Shown here: positions 51,335-59,780 of the stretch, one piece after another
Numbering within the stretch: position 1 is the stretch's first letter
Layout: every line of letters begins with the position of its first letter
Origin: Nitrospira lenta
Lineage (GTDB): Bacteria > Nitrospirota > Nitrospiria > Nitrospirales > Nitrospiraceae
Length of the DNA: 64,000 bases
NCBI RefSeq assembly: GCF_900403705.1
Contig: NZ_OUNR01000001.1
Span: 310,001-374,000 of the forward strand
Reading direction: 5' to 3'
Program-made: the position numbers and the translations under genes
The notes under the pieces: model-generated
What the model was told of the DNA's origin: nothing
The model's input: only the letters and a program-made list of their open reading frames with translations
Database searches by the model: none

Positions 51335-52437
51335 AGCAAGCCACACGCATCGTCGTGAAAGTGGGAAGCAGCCTGATCGCGTCCCGCTCGACCGGATTGC
51401 GTCCCGAACAGATCGAACGATTGGCCGGCGAAATCGCCGCGTTACGCGCAGACGGACGAGAGGTCCTCGTCGTCTCGTCCGGCGCCATCATCTCCGGCAT
51501 CAAAAAGCTACAGCTCAAAGAATATCCGAAAAGCCTCCCCATCAAGCAGGCCGCCGCCGCCGTCGGACAGAGCCGGCTGATGTGGGCCTATGAGAAAGCG
51601 TTTGAGCCGCTCGGCATTCAAGTCGCCCAGATTCTACTGACTCACGAGGACCTCGCCGACCGCCGCCGCTTTCTCAACGCCCGCTACACCCTCACGGCCC
51701 TCATCGGCTTCGGCGTGTTGCCGATCATCAACGAAAACGATACCGTCGCTGTCGAAGAAATCCGCGTCGGTGACAACGATACGCTGGCCGCACAAGTCGC
51801 GCAGCTGGTCGATGCCGATTTACTTGTCATCTTGTCGGATGTCGACGGTATGTTCACCGATGATCCGCGCAAGAATCCCGACGCGACACTGATCCCGCTC
51901 ATCCCGGATATCACCGAAGAAGTCGAACGCAAAGCCGGCGCCTCCAGCACCTTCGAGGGGACCGGAGGTATGGCTACGAAAGTACGCGCAGCCAAGAAGG
52001 TCGGTGAATACGGCGTTGCCACGTTGATCGTGAACGGCCAACAGCCCGGCTTGCTTCCGAGAGTCTTGAAAGGAGAGCCCGGCGGGAGCCTCTTCCTCGC
52101 GAAAGAGCGCCGCCTGAATAGCCGCAAACATTGGATCGCCTTTACCCTTCGCCCACGCGGGCACATCCGGGTCGATCAGGGTGCCGTCGAAGCTCTGACC
52201 CTGCGAGGAAAGAGCCTGCTCGCGTCAGGAATTACTGAGGTCACCGGGCAATTCGACTCGGGCGATCCGATCAGCTGTATCAATCAGGACGGAAAAGAAT
52301 TTGCCAGGGGTCTCGTGAATTTCTCCTCAGAACTGTTGGGCCGCATGAAAGGACTGAAGACTCAGGACATCCAGCAACAGATTGGGCCTCAGGAATATGA
52401 TGAAGTGATTCATCGCGACAATCTCGTCATTTTATAA
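51316..52437 (+). CDS. proB: Glutamate 5-kinase (GTG start)
   Basis: About 373 residues. RIVVKVGSSLIA at the N terminus, VLVVSSGAIISGIKKL, PIINENDTVAVEEIRVGDNDTLAAQVA and the nucleotide-binding LVILSDVDGMFTDDPR are amino-acid kinase landmarks, with GTGGMATKVRAAKK. A C-terminal PUA domain follows (about 280-373). It catalyses the first step of proline synthesis. GTG 51316 lies inside the end of obgE (19-base overlap), a coupled arrangement; the open frame back to 51226 is the obgE shadow. proA is not adjacent. Confidence 0.95.
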   Translation: MRDELLKQATRIVVKVGSSLIASRSTGLRPEQIERLAGEIAALRADGREVLVVSSGAIISGIKKLQLKEYPKSLPIKQAAAAVGQSRLMWAYEKAFEPLGIQVAQILLTHEDLADRRRFLNARYTLTALIGFGVLPIINENDTVAVEEIRVGDNDTLAAQVAQLVDADLLVILSDVDGMFTDDPRKNPDATLIPLIPDITEEVERKAGASSTFEGTGGMATKVRAAKKVGEYGVATLIVNGQQPGLLPRVLKGEPGGSLFLAKERRLNSRKHWIAFTLRPRGHIRVDQGAVEALTLRGKSLLASGITEVTGQFDSGDPISCINQDGKEFARGLVNFSSELLGRMKGLKTQDIQQQIGPQEYDEVIHRDNLVIL

Positions 52438-52453
52438 GCACGGATACTGAGCG

Positions 52454-53194
52454 ATGATTCCCCCCGATTCCGCCTCCTCAGTACCCGATACTCAGGACTC
52501 ACATCCACACCGCCTTGGTCTCTTCGGCGGCAGCTTCAACCCCATCCACAACGGCCATCTGGCCATCGCCCGTGAGGCGCATGCGATTCTAGCCCTCGAC
52601 CGGACGCTGTTCATTCCGACGGGAGACCCTCCGCACAAGCAAGATAGAGCCCTCGCTCCGACCCACCATCGATATGAAATGGCGCGTCTCGCCATCGCGG
52701 ACATCCCGGGATTCGAGCTCTCCGACATTGAAATTTTGCGCCAGGGAAAATCCTACTCGATCGATACCGTTCGGGAACTTCAGCGCCGGTACGGATCTGA
52801 AACCCTGCTGTATTCCCTGATCGGCCTGGACGCCTTCCTCGATCTACCCAGTTGGCGAGAGCCCGATGCGCTGCTCGCCGCCTGCTCGTTCGTGGTCATC
52901 TCCAGGCCAGGGCAGTCCTTTCAGGCGTTGGCTACACTGCCCTTTCTTCGACACATCAGCCCCAACCAGCTGGCACCGCTGGATACCGGGACACTCGATC
53001 GGCTTGACCTGCCACTTGCGTCCGGGCAATCGATCATCTGCCTACCACTTCCCCCCTCGCCCATTTCTGCCTCCGACATCAGACACCGCATCCAGCACAG
53101 GACGATGCTGGCAAATTTGTTGCCGCCCCCTGTGGAATCTTATATACTTCGACAGCAGTTATATCGGGGGGATTCGTATCGCACGCACATCTAA
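52454..53194 (+). CDS. nadD: Nicotinate-nucleotide adenylyltransferase
   Basis: 246 residues. An 18-residue extension precedes LGLFGGSFNPIHNGHLAIA, the nucleotidyltransferase GxFxPxHxGH site. FIPTGDPPHKQ binds the nicotinate side; SYSIDTVREL and LIGLDAFLDLPSW follow; ISASDIRHRI (the SSTxIR variant) is near the end. It makes deamido-NAD from nicotinate mononucleotide. It lies in the common obg-proB-nadD-rsfS order, starting 16 bases after proB. Its stop is at 53192-53194, in the region where rsfS translation probably starts. Confidence 0.95.
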   Translation: MIPPDSASSVPDTQDSHPHRLGLFGGSFNPIHNGHLAIAREAHAILALDRTLFIPTGDPPHKQDRALAPTHHRYEMARLAIADIPGFELSDIEILRQGKSYSIDTVRELQRRYGSETLLYSLIGLDAFLDLPSWREPDALLAACSFVVISRPGQSFQALATLPFLRHISPNQLAPLDTGTLDRLDLPLASGQSIICLPLPPSPISASDIRHRIQHRTMLANLLPPPVESYILRQQLYRGDSYRTHI

Positions 53195-53222
53195 GGTCAC
53201 AGCTATTGATATCGGTCGAGCG

Positions 53223-53612
53223 ATGCTCGACAAGAAGGCCCTGGATGTCCAGATCCTCCACGTCGGTCCGTTAACTTCGGTAGCAGACTACCTCGTTATT
53301 GGATCGGCAGAATCTGACCGGCAAACACGCGCCATTGCAGACCATGTCAGCGACGTCCTGACCGACAAGGGCGACCGGCCGATCAGTATCGAAGGCACCA
53401 CGTCAGGCCAATGGGTCCTGATGGATTTCGGCGATGTCGTCGTACATATTTTCAGACAGGATGCCCGCGAACACTACGCGCTGGAACGTCTCTGGAGCGA
53501 TGCGAAACCACTGAGCATTCCCGAAGAGAAGCCGGAAGAGAAACCCGAAAAGCCTGCAGCACCCAAACGCCGCATTATCGTCAGGACCCCCAAAGCACGA
53601 AAATCGGTCTAG
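53223..53612 (+). CDS. rsfS: Ribosomal silencing factor RsfS (true start probably upstream at a non-canonical codon)
   Basis: From ATG 53223 the protein has 129 residues. DKKALDVQILHV, TSVADYLVIGSAESDRQTRAIADHV-like stretches (DYLVIGSAESDRQTRAIA), and DFGDVVVHIFRQDAREHYALE with LERLW identify RsfS (Iojap family). It binds uL14 and blocks subunit joining in starvation. The C-terminal tail is unusual, with repeated EEKPEE and a basic end. Against E. coli RsfS, ATG 53223 would remove about ten residues of the first helix. No ATG, GTG or TTG is in frame upstream within the expected range. ATT 53205 (AAGG eight bases before) and ATC 53178 (GGGGGG six bases before) are the alternatives. The frame is otherwise open upstream. 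Confidence 0.88.
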   Translation: MLDKKALDVQILHVGPLTSVADYLVIGSAESDRQTRAIADHVSDVLTDKGDRPISIEGTTSGQWVLMDFGDVVVHIFRQDAREHYALERLWSDAKPLSIPEEKPEEKPEKPAAPKRRIIVRTPKARKSV

Positions 53613-53615
53613 ACC

Positions 53616-55016
53616 ATGTTCAGACTGCTGCTCACCATTTTCCTCATCAGCGCAGGCATCTTCATTTATAGCTATTTCCGTGAGCTGAATCCCGGCATGG
53701 TGATGGTCCGCACCAGCTCTGCCGTAGAATTTGAACTCAGCCCGGTGACGCTGGTGCTTATTTCCATGGCGCTCGGCGCCGTGGTCGTGACCTTCGTGGT
53801 GGGCTTGCAACAAACCGCGCACGCCATCACCACCTGGCAAAGCAGCCGCCTGGCACGGCGGAAAGAAAAAGTGGACGCCCTGCACCGCGAAGGCACCCAC
53901 GCCTTCATGTCCAAGCGCACGGTCGAGGCCATGAGCCTCTTTGAGAAAGCACTGGCGATGGACCCCAATCGCGTGGACTCCCTGCTGTGGCTCGGCAATA
54001 TCTACCGCTCCGAACTCAACTATGCCGAAGCCATCCGGCTGCACCAGCATGCCCATCGCGTCGACGATCGGAACATCGAAGTCCTGCTGGAACTAGGCAA
54101 AGATCTGGAAGGCGCCAAGCGCTATGAAGATGCGCTGCAGGCCTTGCAGAAGATCCTCAAGATCGAACCGGACAACCTGACGGCACTTATTCGCAAGCGC
54201 GACCTGCTGATCCGTTTGGAAAAGTGGAGCGATGCCCTCGAAATTCAACACCGCCTCTTAAAGGCAAATCTGCCTGAGTCAGAAAAGCAGGCCGAAGCGG
54301 ATCTCCTCGTCGGCTGCATGTACGAAGTCGGTCGCCAGCTCTTGGAGCGTGGTCACCCCGACAAGGCTCGCCGGTACTTCCGCGGCGCCATCAAGAAAGA
54401 TCGCAGCTTCCTGCCGGCCTACATCGGCATCGGCGAGATCCTGATCCATGAAGGCAAGACAAAGGACGCTGTTGAAATTCTGAAGAAGGTCTACAACCGG
54501 ACCAGAAGCGTCATCATCCTCCATCGCTTGGAGGAACTGTTCCTGGAGCAAGGCGAGCCCAGCGAGATTATCCGCGTGTACCAGGAAGCCTTGCAGCAAG
54601 ACCCGCAGAATCCTGTGCTCCAGTTCTATCTGGGCAAGCTCTACTATCGGCTTGAAATGGTCGACGAAGCGTTCGATGTGCTCTCAACCATCGAGGGACC
54701 GCAGGACCATCTCTTGGACTATCACAAGATCATGGCCAATCTATACCTGCGCAAACAACACTTCGAGCAGACTATCGTCGAACTCAAGAAAGCGCTCAGC
54801 TTCAAGAAGCGCGTGGTCGTGCCCTACATCTGTACCCAGTGTCAGCAGGAATCATTGGAATGGTCGGGCCGCTGCCGCCGTTGCGCCCGATGGAACACCC
54901 TCACCGCACTCCCCTGGCTCGAAGCCGGCCAACCGGCCGCAGGCGCAGAGAGCGACCCCTCCTCCGGCCGCGTCGTTCCCTATCAGGGCATTGCTTCTCC
55001 ATTTGAAACCGTGTAG
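53616..55016 (+). CDS. LapA-LapB-like fusion: TPR protein with C-terminal rubredoxin-type zinc site
   Basis: 466 residues. TM1 (about 2-20), then NPGMVMVRTSSAVEFELSP and TM2 (about 47-68, LVLISMALGAVVVTFVVGL), which together resemble the whole LapA domain. A TPR array (about 85-410) follows, with units such as EAMSLFEKALAMDPNRVDSL, YEDALQALQKILKIEPDNL and TEIIRVYQEALQQDPQNP-like. The C-terminal YICTQCQQESLEWSGRCRRC-type double CxxC is the rubredoxin-like site of LapB/YciM. In E. coli LapA and LapB are separate neighbours; LapB presents LpxC to FtsH. Here the two seem joined, which would fix their stoichiometry. It begins three bases after rsfS. I call it LapB-like by motif. Confidence 0.82.
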   Translation: MFRLLLTIFLISAGIFIYSYFRELNPGMVMVRTSSAVEFELSPVTLVLISMALGAVVVTFVVGLQQTAHAITTWQSSRLARRKEKVDALHREGTHAFMSKRTVEAMSLFEKALAMDPNRVDSLLWLGNIYRSELNYAEAIRLHQHAHRVDDRNIEVLLELGKDLEGAKRYEDALQALQKILKIEPDNLTALIRKRDLLIRLEKWSDALEIQHRLLKANLPESEKQAEADLLVGCMYEVGRQLLERGHPDKARRYFRGAIKKDRSFLPAYIGIGEILIHEGKTKDAVEILKKVYNRTRSVIILHRLEELFLEQGEPSEIIRVYQEALQQDPQNPVLQFYLGKLYYRLEMVDEAFDVLSTIEGPQDHLLDYHKIMANLYLRKQHFEQTIVELKKALSFKKRVVVPYICTQCQQESLEWSGRCRRCARWNTLTALPWLEAGQPAAGAESDPSSGRVVPYQGIASPFETV

Positions 55017-55094
55017 GTTTTCTCCCGTCTCGATACTGTACGACTCATATTGATCATAGCCGTTTCCCGCGCGCACGACTGAAAGGTGTCTGTC

Positions 55095-56090
55095 ATGACC
55101 GATTACATGCAACTGGCGAACAAAGCGCTCAACGACGAGCCCCTCACGAGAGCGGAATCGCTGTCCGTCTTGAACAGCCCGGACGACGACCTCCTCGCGC
55201 TGTTGCATGCCGCCTTTCAAGTCCGCTCGAAATACTTCGGCCGTACCGTCCGCCTGCAGATGCTGCAGAACGCCAAGAGCGGCGCCTGCCTGGAAGACTG
55301 CCACTATTGTTCGCAATCGGCCGTCTCGAACGCGCCGATCGAACGCTACAATCTGCTCCCGCAGAAACAGATGATCCAGGGTGCGCGCGAAGCCGCCGCC
55401 TCGAAGGCCCAGCGCTACTGCATCGTCATCAGCGGTCGCAGCCCGTTGGATCGGGAAATCGATGAAATCGCCGGAGCTGTCCGGTCCATCAAGCAGGAAA
55501 TCCCGATTCAGATCTGCTGCTCGCTCGGCTTGATGAGCGATGAACAGGCCAAGCGGTTGAAAGCCGCCGGCGTGGATCGCGTGAACCATAATCTGAACAC
55601 CAGCGAAGCCTTCCACGAGTCAATTTGTACGACCCATACGTTCCAGGACCGCCTCTCGACCATCAAGAATGCGCGCGCGGCCGGATTGGAAATCTGCTCG
55701 GGCGGGATCGTTGGCATGGGGGAAAGCAACGACGACCTCATCGACCTGGCTACTGCCCTGCGTGACGTGAAACCGGACTCGATTCCCTTGAACATGCTCA
55801 ATCCGGTAGAAGGCACGCCGTTGGAGAACATCGACGCCCTCACACCGCAGCGTTGCCTCAAAGTCCTCTGCCTCTTCCGTTTCCTGCACCCGCGCACGGA
55901 AATCCGCATCGCCGGCGGCCGCGAACACAATCTGCGCAGCCTCCAACCCCTCTCCCTCTACCCCGCTGACTCAGTCTTCGTGAATAACTATCTGACGACA
56001 CCAGGATCCCCAGCCCCCGAAGTCTGGGGCATGATCGAAGACCTGGGTTTCAAAATCGAAGTGGATTACCAGCAGCCAGTGGCAGGGTAG
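55095..56090 (+). CDS. bioB: Biotin synthase
   Basis: About 331 residues. The radical-SAM motif is CLEDCHYCSQS (CxxxCxxC). YCIVISGRSP and ICCSLGLMSDEQAKRLK have Cys ligands in the [2Fe-2S] neighbourhood. The fold then gives VNHNLNTSEAFHESI, CSGGIVGMGES, PLNMLNPVEGTPLE and the terminal RIAGGREHNLRSLQ (with the Arg ligand of the auxiliary cluster). It inserts sulfur into dethiobiotin. ATG 55095 has AAAGG at nine bases; GTG 55086 is less likely. No other bio gene is adjacent. Confidence 0.94.
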   Translation: MTDYMQLANKALNDEPLTRAESLSVLNSPDDDLLALLHAAFQVRSKYFGRTVRLQMLQNAKSGACLEDCHYCSQSAVSNAPIERYNLLPQKQMIQGAREAAASKAQRYCIVISGRSPLDREIDEIAGAVRSIKQEIPIQICCSLGLMSDEQAKRLKAAGVDRVNHNLNTSEAFHESICTTHTFQDRLSTIKNARAAGLEICSGGIVGMGESNDDLIDLATALRDVKPDSIPLNMLNPVEGTPLENIDALTPQRCLKVLCLFRFLHPRTEIRIAGGREHNLRSLQPLSLYPADSVFVNNYLTTPGSPAPEVWGMIEDLGFKIEVDYQQPVAG

Positions 56091-56211
56091 GCACAGCCTA
56101 GACCGCCGTCTTTTCCAAGCGCTTGCTCCTTATTGGACCTATTGCCGATTGGGTGCTCTCCCACGACCACATAGGTCTTGGCTTCGTTCCATCGGCAAAG
56201 AGGAAAGCCAA

Positions 56212-56721
56212 TTGAACCCCATCCCGACTCAGCGCATTGCTAAACTTAAGGAAGCAATCGCCTTGAGCTTTGCCAAGATTAGTCATCCCGCCCCAAACAA
56301 TATTGCCCCTCATCAGTGCGAGGAATGTGCTGAAGCAAGAGAGACTTTCATCCAAAAAGACTGGAGGATGCTGAGTAGCGACGTCATGGAAGGCCACTTT
56401 GACCAGTTATCCTTGCTCTCACCTGAGGCGTTTCAATTCTTTCTGCCCGCATTCATGTGCTTCTCATTGGACCACTTAGACTCCCCGACATGCGAATTTA
56501 CCGTCTACGCGTTGGCATTCAACTACACCAGGAAAACCAAAGAAGAGACAGATCGGCAAATAGAGTGGTGGGATTCTCGATTCAGTCTTTTTGAAAAAGA
56601 TCAGCTTCTTGTTCTCATCAATTTCTTAGACCTCGTGAAAGATAGTGATGACAGGAACTACTTTCAAGACGAAGTTCAAAGAGGGAAGCACCACATCGAA
56701 TTATTAGTATCTAAGTACTAA
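56212..56721 (+). CDS. DUF6714-like protein; AT-richer than its neighbours
   Basis: About 169 residues from a TTG start at 56212 preceded by GAGGAAAG. RIAKLKEAIALSFAKI, CEECAEARETFIQKDWRML, LSPEAFQFFLPAFMCFSL and a late WDSRFSLFEKDQLLVLINFL match a family I know as DUF6714, found near toxin-immunity-type genes in some genomes. The function is unknown. Codon use is clearly more AT-rich than in the flanking genes (many AAA, GAA, TTA, ATT), which points to recent acquisition. An in-frame ATG at 56149 would add 21 residues. It is convergent with the ABC permease, seven bases between the stops. Confidence 0.6.
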   Translation: MNPIPTQRIAKLKEAIALSFAKISHPAPNNIAPHQCEECAEARETFIQKDWRMLSSDVMEGHFDQLSLLSPEAFQFFLPAFMCFSLDHLDSPTCEFTVYALAFNYTRKTKEETDRQIEWWDSRFSLFEKDQLLVLINFLDLVKDSDDRNYFQDEVQRGKHHIELLVSKY

Positions 56722-56728
56722 TTTCCTC

Positions 56729-59341
56729 CTACTCCTCCCTTAACCCCTCCACCACCGGCTGTTGTGCTGCCCAGCGGGCGGGGAAGTAACCGGCGACTAG
56801 CGTTGCGGCTGCCGCTAAGCCGACGGCTTGGGCGAGGGCGCCGAAGGGAAGGATCATCTGAATCGTCCAACCAAATGATTGTTTGTTGATCACTTTAATC
56901 AGCAGCAAGGACAGCAGTCCGCCGCCAACAAGTCCCAGTGCGATGCCCACCAATCCTAGATAAGCCGCTTCCCACAAGACCAACTGTCTTATTTGCCCCT
57001 CGCTGCCGCCGATGGCACGTAGCGTGGCGAACTCCCTGCGCCTTTCGAGCACCGACGTCACCAATGTATTCACGATACCAAGCATGGCGATGATCACAGC
57101 GATCGCTTCGAGCACATAGGTCAGCAGAAAGGTCCGGTCAAAGATGTCGAGAATCTCCTTCCGCAACTCGCCGTTGCTGATGATCAGCGGTGGCAATGTC
57201 CGGTCCTGTGCTTGCTGCAAGACGGCGGCAATCGCCTGCCGGACCCGCTCCCTATCCGCCCCGTCGTTCAGATAGATCGGGAAGACCGTCACGAGTGCAT
57301 CCTGCCAAAGCGATTGATAGAGCCCGCGGTCCATGACCAGCTTTCCACCGTCGGTGGCATAGTCGTAAAACACGGCCACGACCGGAAATGAGCGCGCTCC
57401 TTGCGGCGTCATGATCTCCAGCGACTGCCCTTCACGAATGCCGAGCCGGTTGGCCAGCACTTCAGATACGATAACCCCGCCGCTATCGACGGCCTGGTTC
57501 AATAGGTCGGTGGAATCCCCCTGGCGGACGAGATACTGGCTGCGCCTGGCATGGAGTCGCAAATCACGCGAGACAATCGCCACACGTTGCCCCTTCACCT
57601 CAACCCGCACATCCCGATAGGTATCCACCTCCGCCACACCGGGGATGGCGGCCAGCACTGCTTGCCAGCCTGGGGGCAGACTCTTCGTACCATTCCCGCT
57701 ATTCGCCTCCCGCAGCCAGGTTGAGGGCGCGACGACGATGTCGGCGATCACAGTCTCGTTGATCCAGACTTCGACGGTGTGCCGGAAACTGCGCACCATG
57801 ATGAGCACACCGATCATGATCGCCAGCCCTACCATCAGCGCCGAAACCGTCACGCCGTTCCGGCCTGGATTTCTCGCCGCATGCTCCACGGCGATCTCTC
57901 GCATCGCACCTTGCACGCCGGCGAGTCGTTCGCCCTGTAGCGTCCGCTTTCTCCACCCAGTAATACAGAACGGCGCGAGGCACGACAGTCCGGCCAATAA
58001 ACAGAACGTGGCGAGATAGCCCCAAATCGGCACGCCGCCCAACGGTCCGGCTAGAGCAAGCAGTCCGGCGATCAAGAGCAATCCGAGTCCGCCAGCCGCC
58101 AATCCCCCCACACGCACCTGTCGGCTGCTCTCGTAATCACCGGGAGCTAACGCCCGCACGGTGGCGGTTCGGCTGGCATCGAGGCTCGGTCCGATCGCCC
58201 CGATCATGGAGACGAGACAGCCGATCAGAATCCCTTCACCCGATGCCTGCCAGAGTTCAGCTGAGTCGAACCAGGATGCGGATCCCTGAGCCACCGGGGT
58301 GTAGAGATCAGAAATCGTCTGGCTGACCAGTATGACGAGTTTTTGCGCCAGCAGAATACCGCCCACGCTCCCGACAATCCCACCCAACAGCCCGAACAAA
58401 GCGGCCTCGGTCAGGAAGAGCCATGCCACACGGGACTGGGTCATGCCGATCGCGCGGTAGATGCCGATCTCACGTCGGCGCTGCGCCACGGCGAAGGCCA
58501 TCGTGTTGTAGATGAGAAACATACCGACGAGCAGTCCGACCCAACTCAATACGGTGAGATTCAATCGGAACGCCCGCACCATCTGCTCAACCTGGCGCGT
58601 CCGGCTCGCCGGCCGCTCGACCGTGACATGCGGCGGCACAACGGCGCGCACGGCCTGCGCCGCTACATCAATCTCGACCTCCGGGCTTGTGACCAAATCG
58701 ATTCGGTCCAACTTCCCGATCATGCCAAACAGAACTTGGGCGGCGGCAATGTCCATGATCGCCACATGATCCCAGGATGAGACCCGATCGGATTGGTCCT
58801 GAATCACACCGGCAATCCGCGCTTGCACCTGCCGAGCCCCGACTTGGAGCTGAACGGTACTTCCCTTCACAAGATGCCACTCAGCCGCCAGCTTTCTTCC
58901 AAGATACAGGCTGTCGGCTTTCAGTAAGCCAGCGAGCGGATTGTCATCCTGTCCCTGCATGACTCGAAACCCGCGCGAGTCAAACTCCGCCAGCAGATCC
59001 AGGCCAATCACTTGCAGCGCCCCACTCGGTTGCCCGGCATCGAGCCGCACCGCCGTCTGCACGATGACCGGTGTCGCAGAAGCCAAGCCCGGCACTTCCC
59101 GCACCTTCGCAATCAGCTGCTCATCCAGTCCGAAATCTCCTCCGGAGATCTCCAAGGTGGTCGGACCGGCAACGGTCAGCACCGCCTGCTCAAATGAATG
59201 CAGCACTTCCACATTGGCTGTTCGCACCGCCACGGACGCCGCCACACCCAGCGCCACCCCCACAATCGTGAGGCCGGTCCGAAACGGCCGCTGAGTCATA
59301 TGAGAGAGAAGAAGGAGCGCGACAACTTTCAACCAGGCCAT
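56729..59341 (-). CDS. ABC transporter permease, FtsX/MacB-like, duplicated core
   Basis: 870 residues. N-terminal TM (LTIVGVALGVAASVAV), a periplasmic MacB_PCD region (about 45-240), an FtsX core of three TM (about 250-400, with RRREIGIYRAIGMTQSRVAWL), a central pair of TM helices, a second periplasmic domain, and a second FtsX core at the C terminus (with RRREFATLRAIGGSEGQIRQL). The repeated RRREIxxxRAIG motif marks the two halves. This is the LolCE/YbbP-like plan, probably releasing lipids or lipoproteins or exporting a hydrophobic substrate. Its ATPase partner is probably the gene at 60707-61405, separated by pyrD and a LuxR gene. Confidence 0.88.
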   Translation of the reverse strand: MAWLKVVALLLLSHMTQRPFRTGLTIVGVALGVAASVAVRTANVEVLHSFEQAVLTVAGPTTLEISGGDFGLDEQLIAKVREVPGLASATPVIVQTAVRLDAGQPSGALQVIGLDLLAEFDSRGFRVMQGQDDNPLAGLLKADSLYLGRKLAAEWHLVKGSTVQLQVGARQVQARIAGVIQDQSDRVSSWDHVAIMDIAAAQVLFGMIGKLDRIDLVTSPEVEIDVAAQAVRAVVPPHVTVERPASRTRQVEQMVRAFRLNLTVLSWVGLLVGMFLIYNTMAFAVAQRRREIGIYRAIGMTQSRVAWLFLTEAALFGLLGGIVGSVGGILLAQKLVILVSQTISDLYTPVAQGSASWFDSAELWQASGEGILIGCLVSMIGAIGPSLDASRTATVRALAPGDYESSRQVRVGGLAAGGLGLLLIAGLLALAGPLGGVPIWGYLATFCLLAGLSCLAPFCITGWRKRTLQGERLAGVQGAMREIAVEHAARNPGRNGVTVSALMVGLAIMIGVLIMVRSFRHTVEVWINETVIADIVVAPSTWLREANSGNGTKSLPPGWQAVLAAIPGVAEVDTYRDVRVEVKGQRVAIVSRDLRLHARRSQYLVRQGDSTDLLNQAVDSGGVIVSEVLANRLGIREGQSLEIMTPQGARSFPVVAVFYDYATDGGKLVMDRGLYQSLWQDALVTVFPIYLNDGADRERVRQAIAAVLQQAQDRTLPPLIISNGELRKEILDIFDRTFLLTYVLEAIAVIIAMLGIVNTLVTSVLERRREFATLRAIGGSEGQIRQLVLWEAAYLGLVGIALGLVGGGLLSLLLIKVINKQSFGWTIQMILPFGALAQAVGLAAAATLVAGYFPARWAAQQPVVEGLREE

Positions 59342-59508
59342 TGTGCGGCTCCTAGAGATACGGCTTTTATCTGCACTTACGTAGAACCACGGCGAAGGGA
59401 AACACCTACAGACACGAGGGATTTACGGGCTGCACAGAATGGCCGTTTCGTTTACAGGCCGCCGACCCTTTGCTAGATTGACGAGGAACATTTGATCGGG
59501 AGTTACAC

Positions 59509-59778
59509 ATGGCACGTAGTCGAGGGAACAACGCACTTCAGCTGGACCGAGGCCCGAAGGCCGAGTTCTCCATTACCCCCCGGCAACGGGAAATTCTCAA
59601 GATGGTCGCCCTCGGCCATACGAATCGTGAGATTGCGGAAACACTGGCCATCAGCATCCGCACCGTCGAGGTGCATCGCTTCAATCTGATGCGGCGGCTG
59701 AACGTCCGAAACGTGGCGCAGTTACTTCGCCAAGGCCTTCAGCAGGGATTACTGCCTCGCAACTTCGGCCTCAAGTAG
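59509..59778 (+). CDS. Single-domain LuxR-type HTH regulator
   Basis: 89 residues, almost only a GerE/LuxR DNA-binding domain: FSITPRQREILKMVALG, HTNREIAETLAISIRTVEVH and RLNVRNVAQLLRQGL. A short Arg/Asn-rich N-terminal tail precedes it; there is no receiver, PAS or autoinducer domain. It probably works as a constitutive or partner-controlled transcription factor. It is divergent from the permease gene (167 bases between starts), which suggests it may control that gene. Convergent with pyrD, two bases between the stops. Confidence 0.85.
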   Translation: MARSRGNNALQLDRGPKAEFSITPRQREILKMVALGHTNREIAETLAISIRTVEVHRFNLMRRLNVRNVAQLLRQGLQQGLLPRNFGLK

Positions 59779-59780
59779 CG

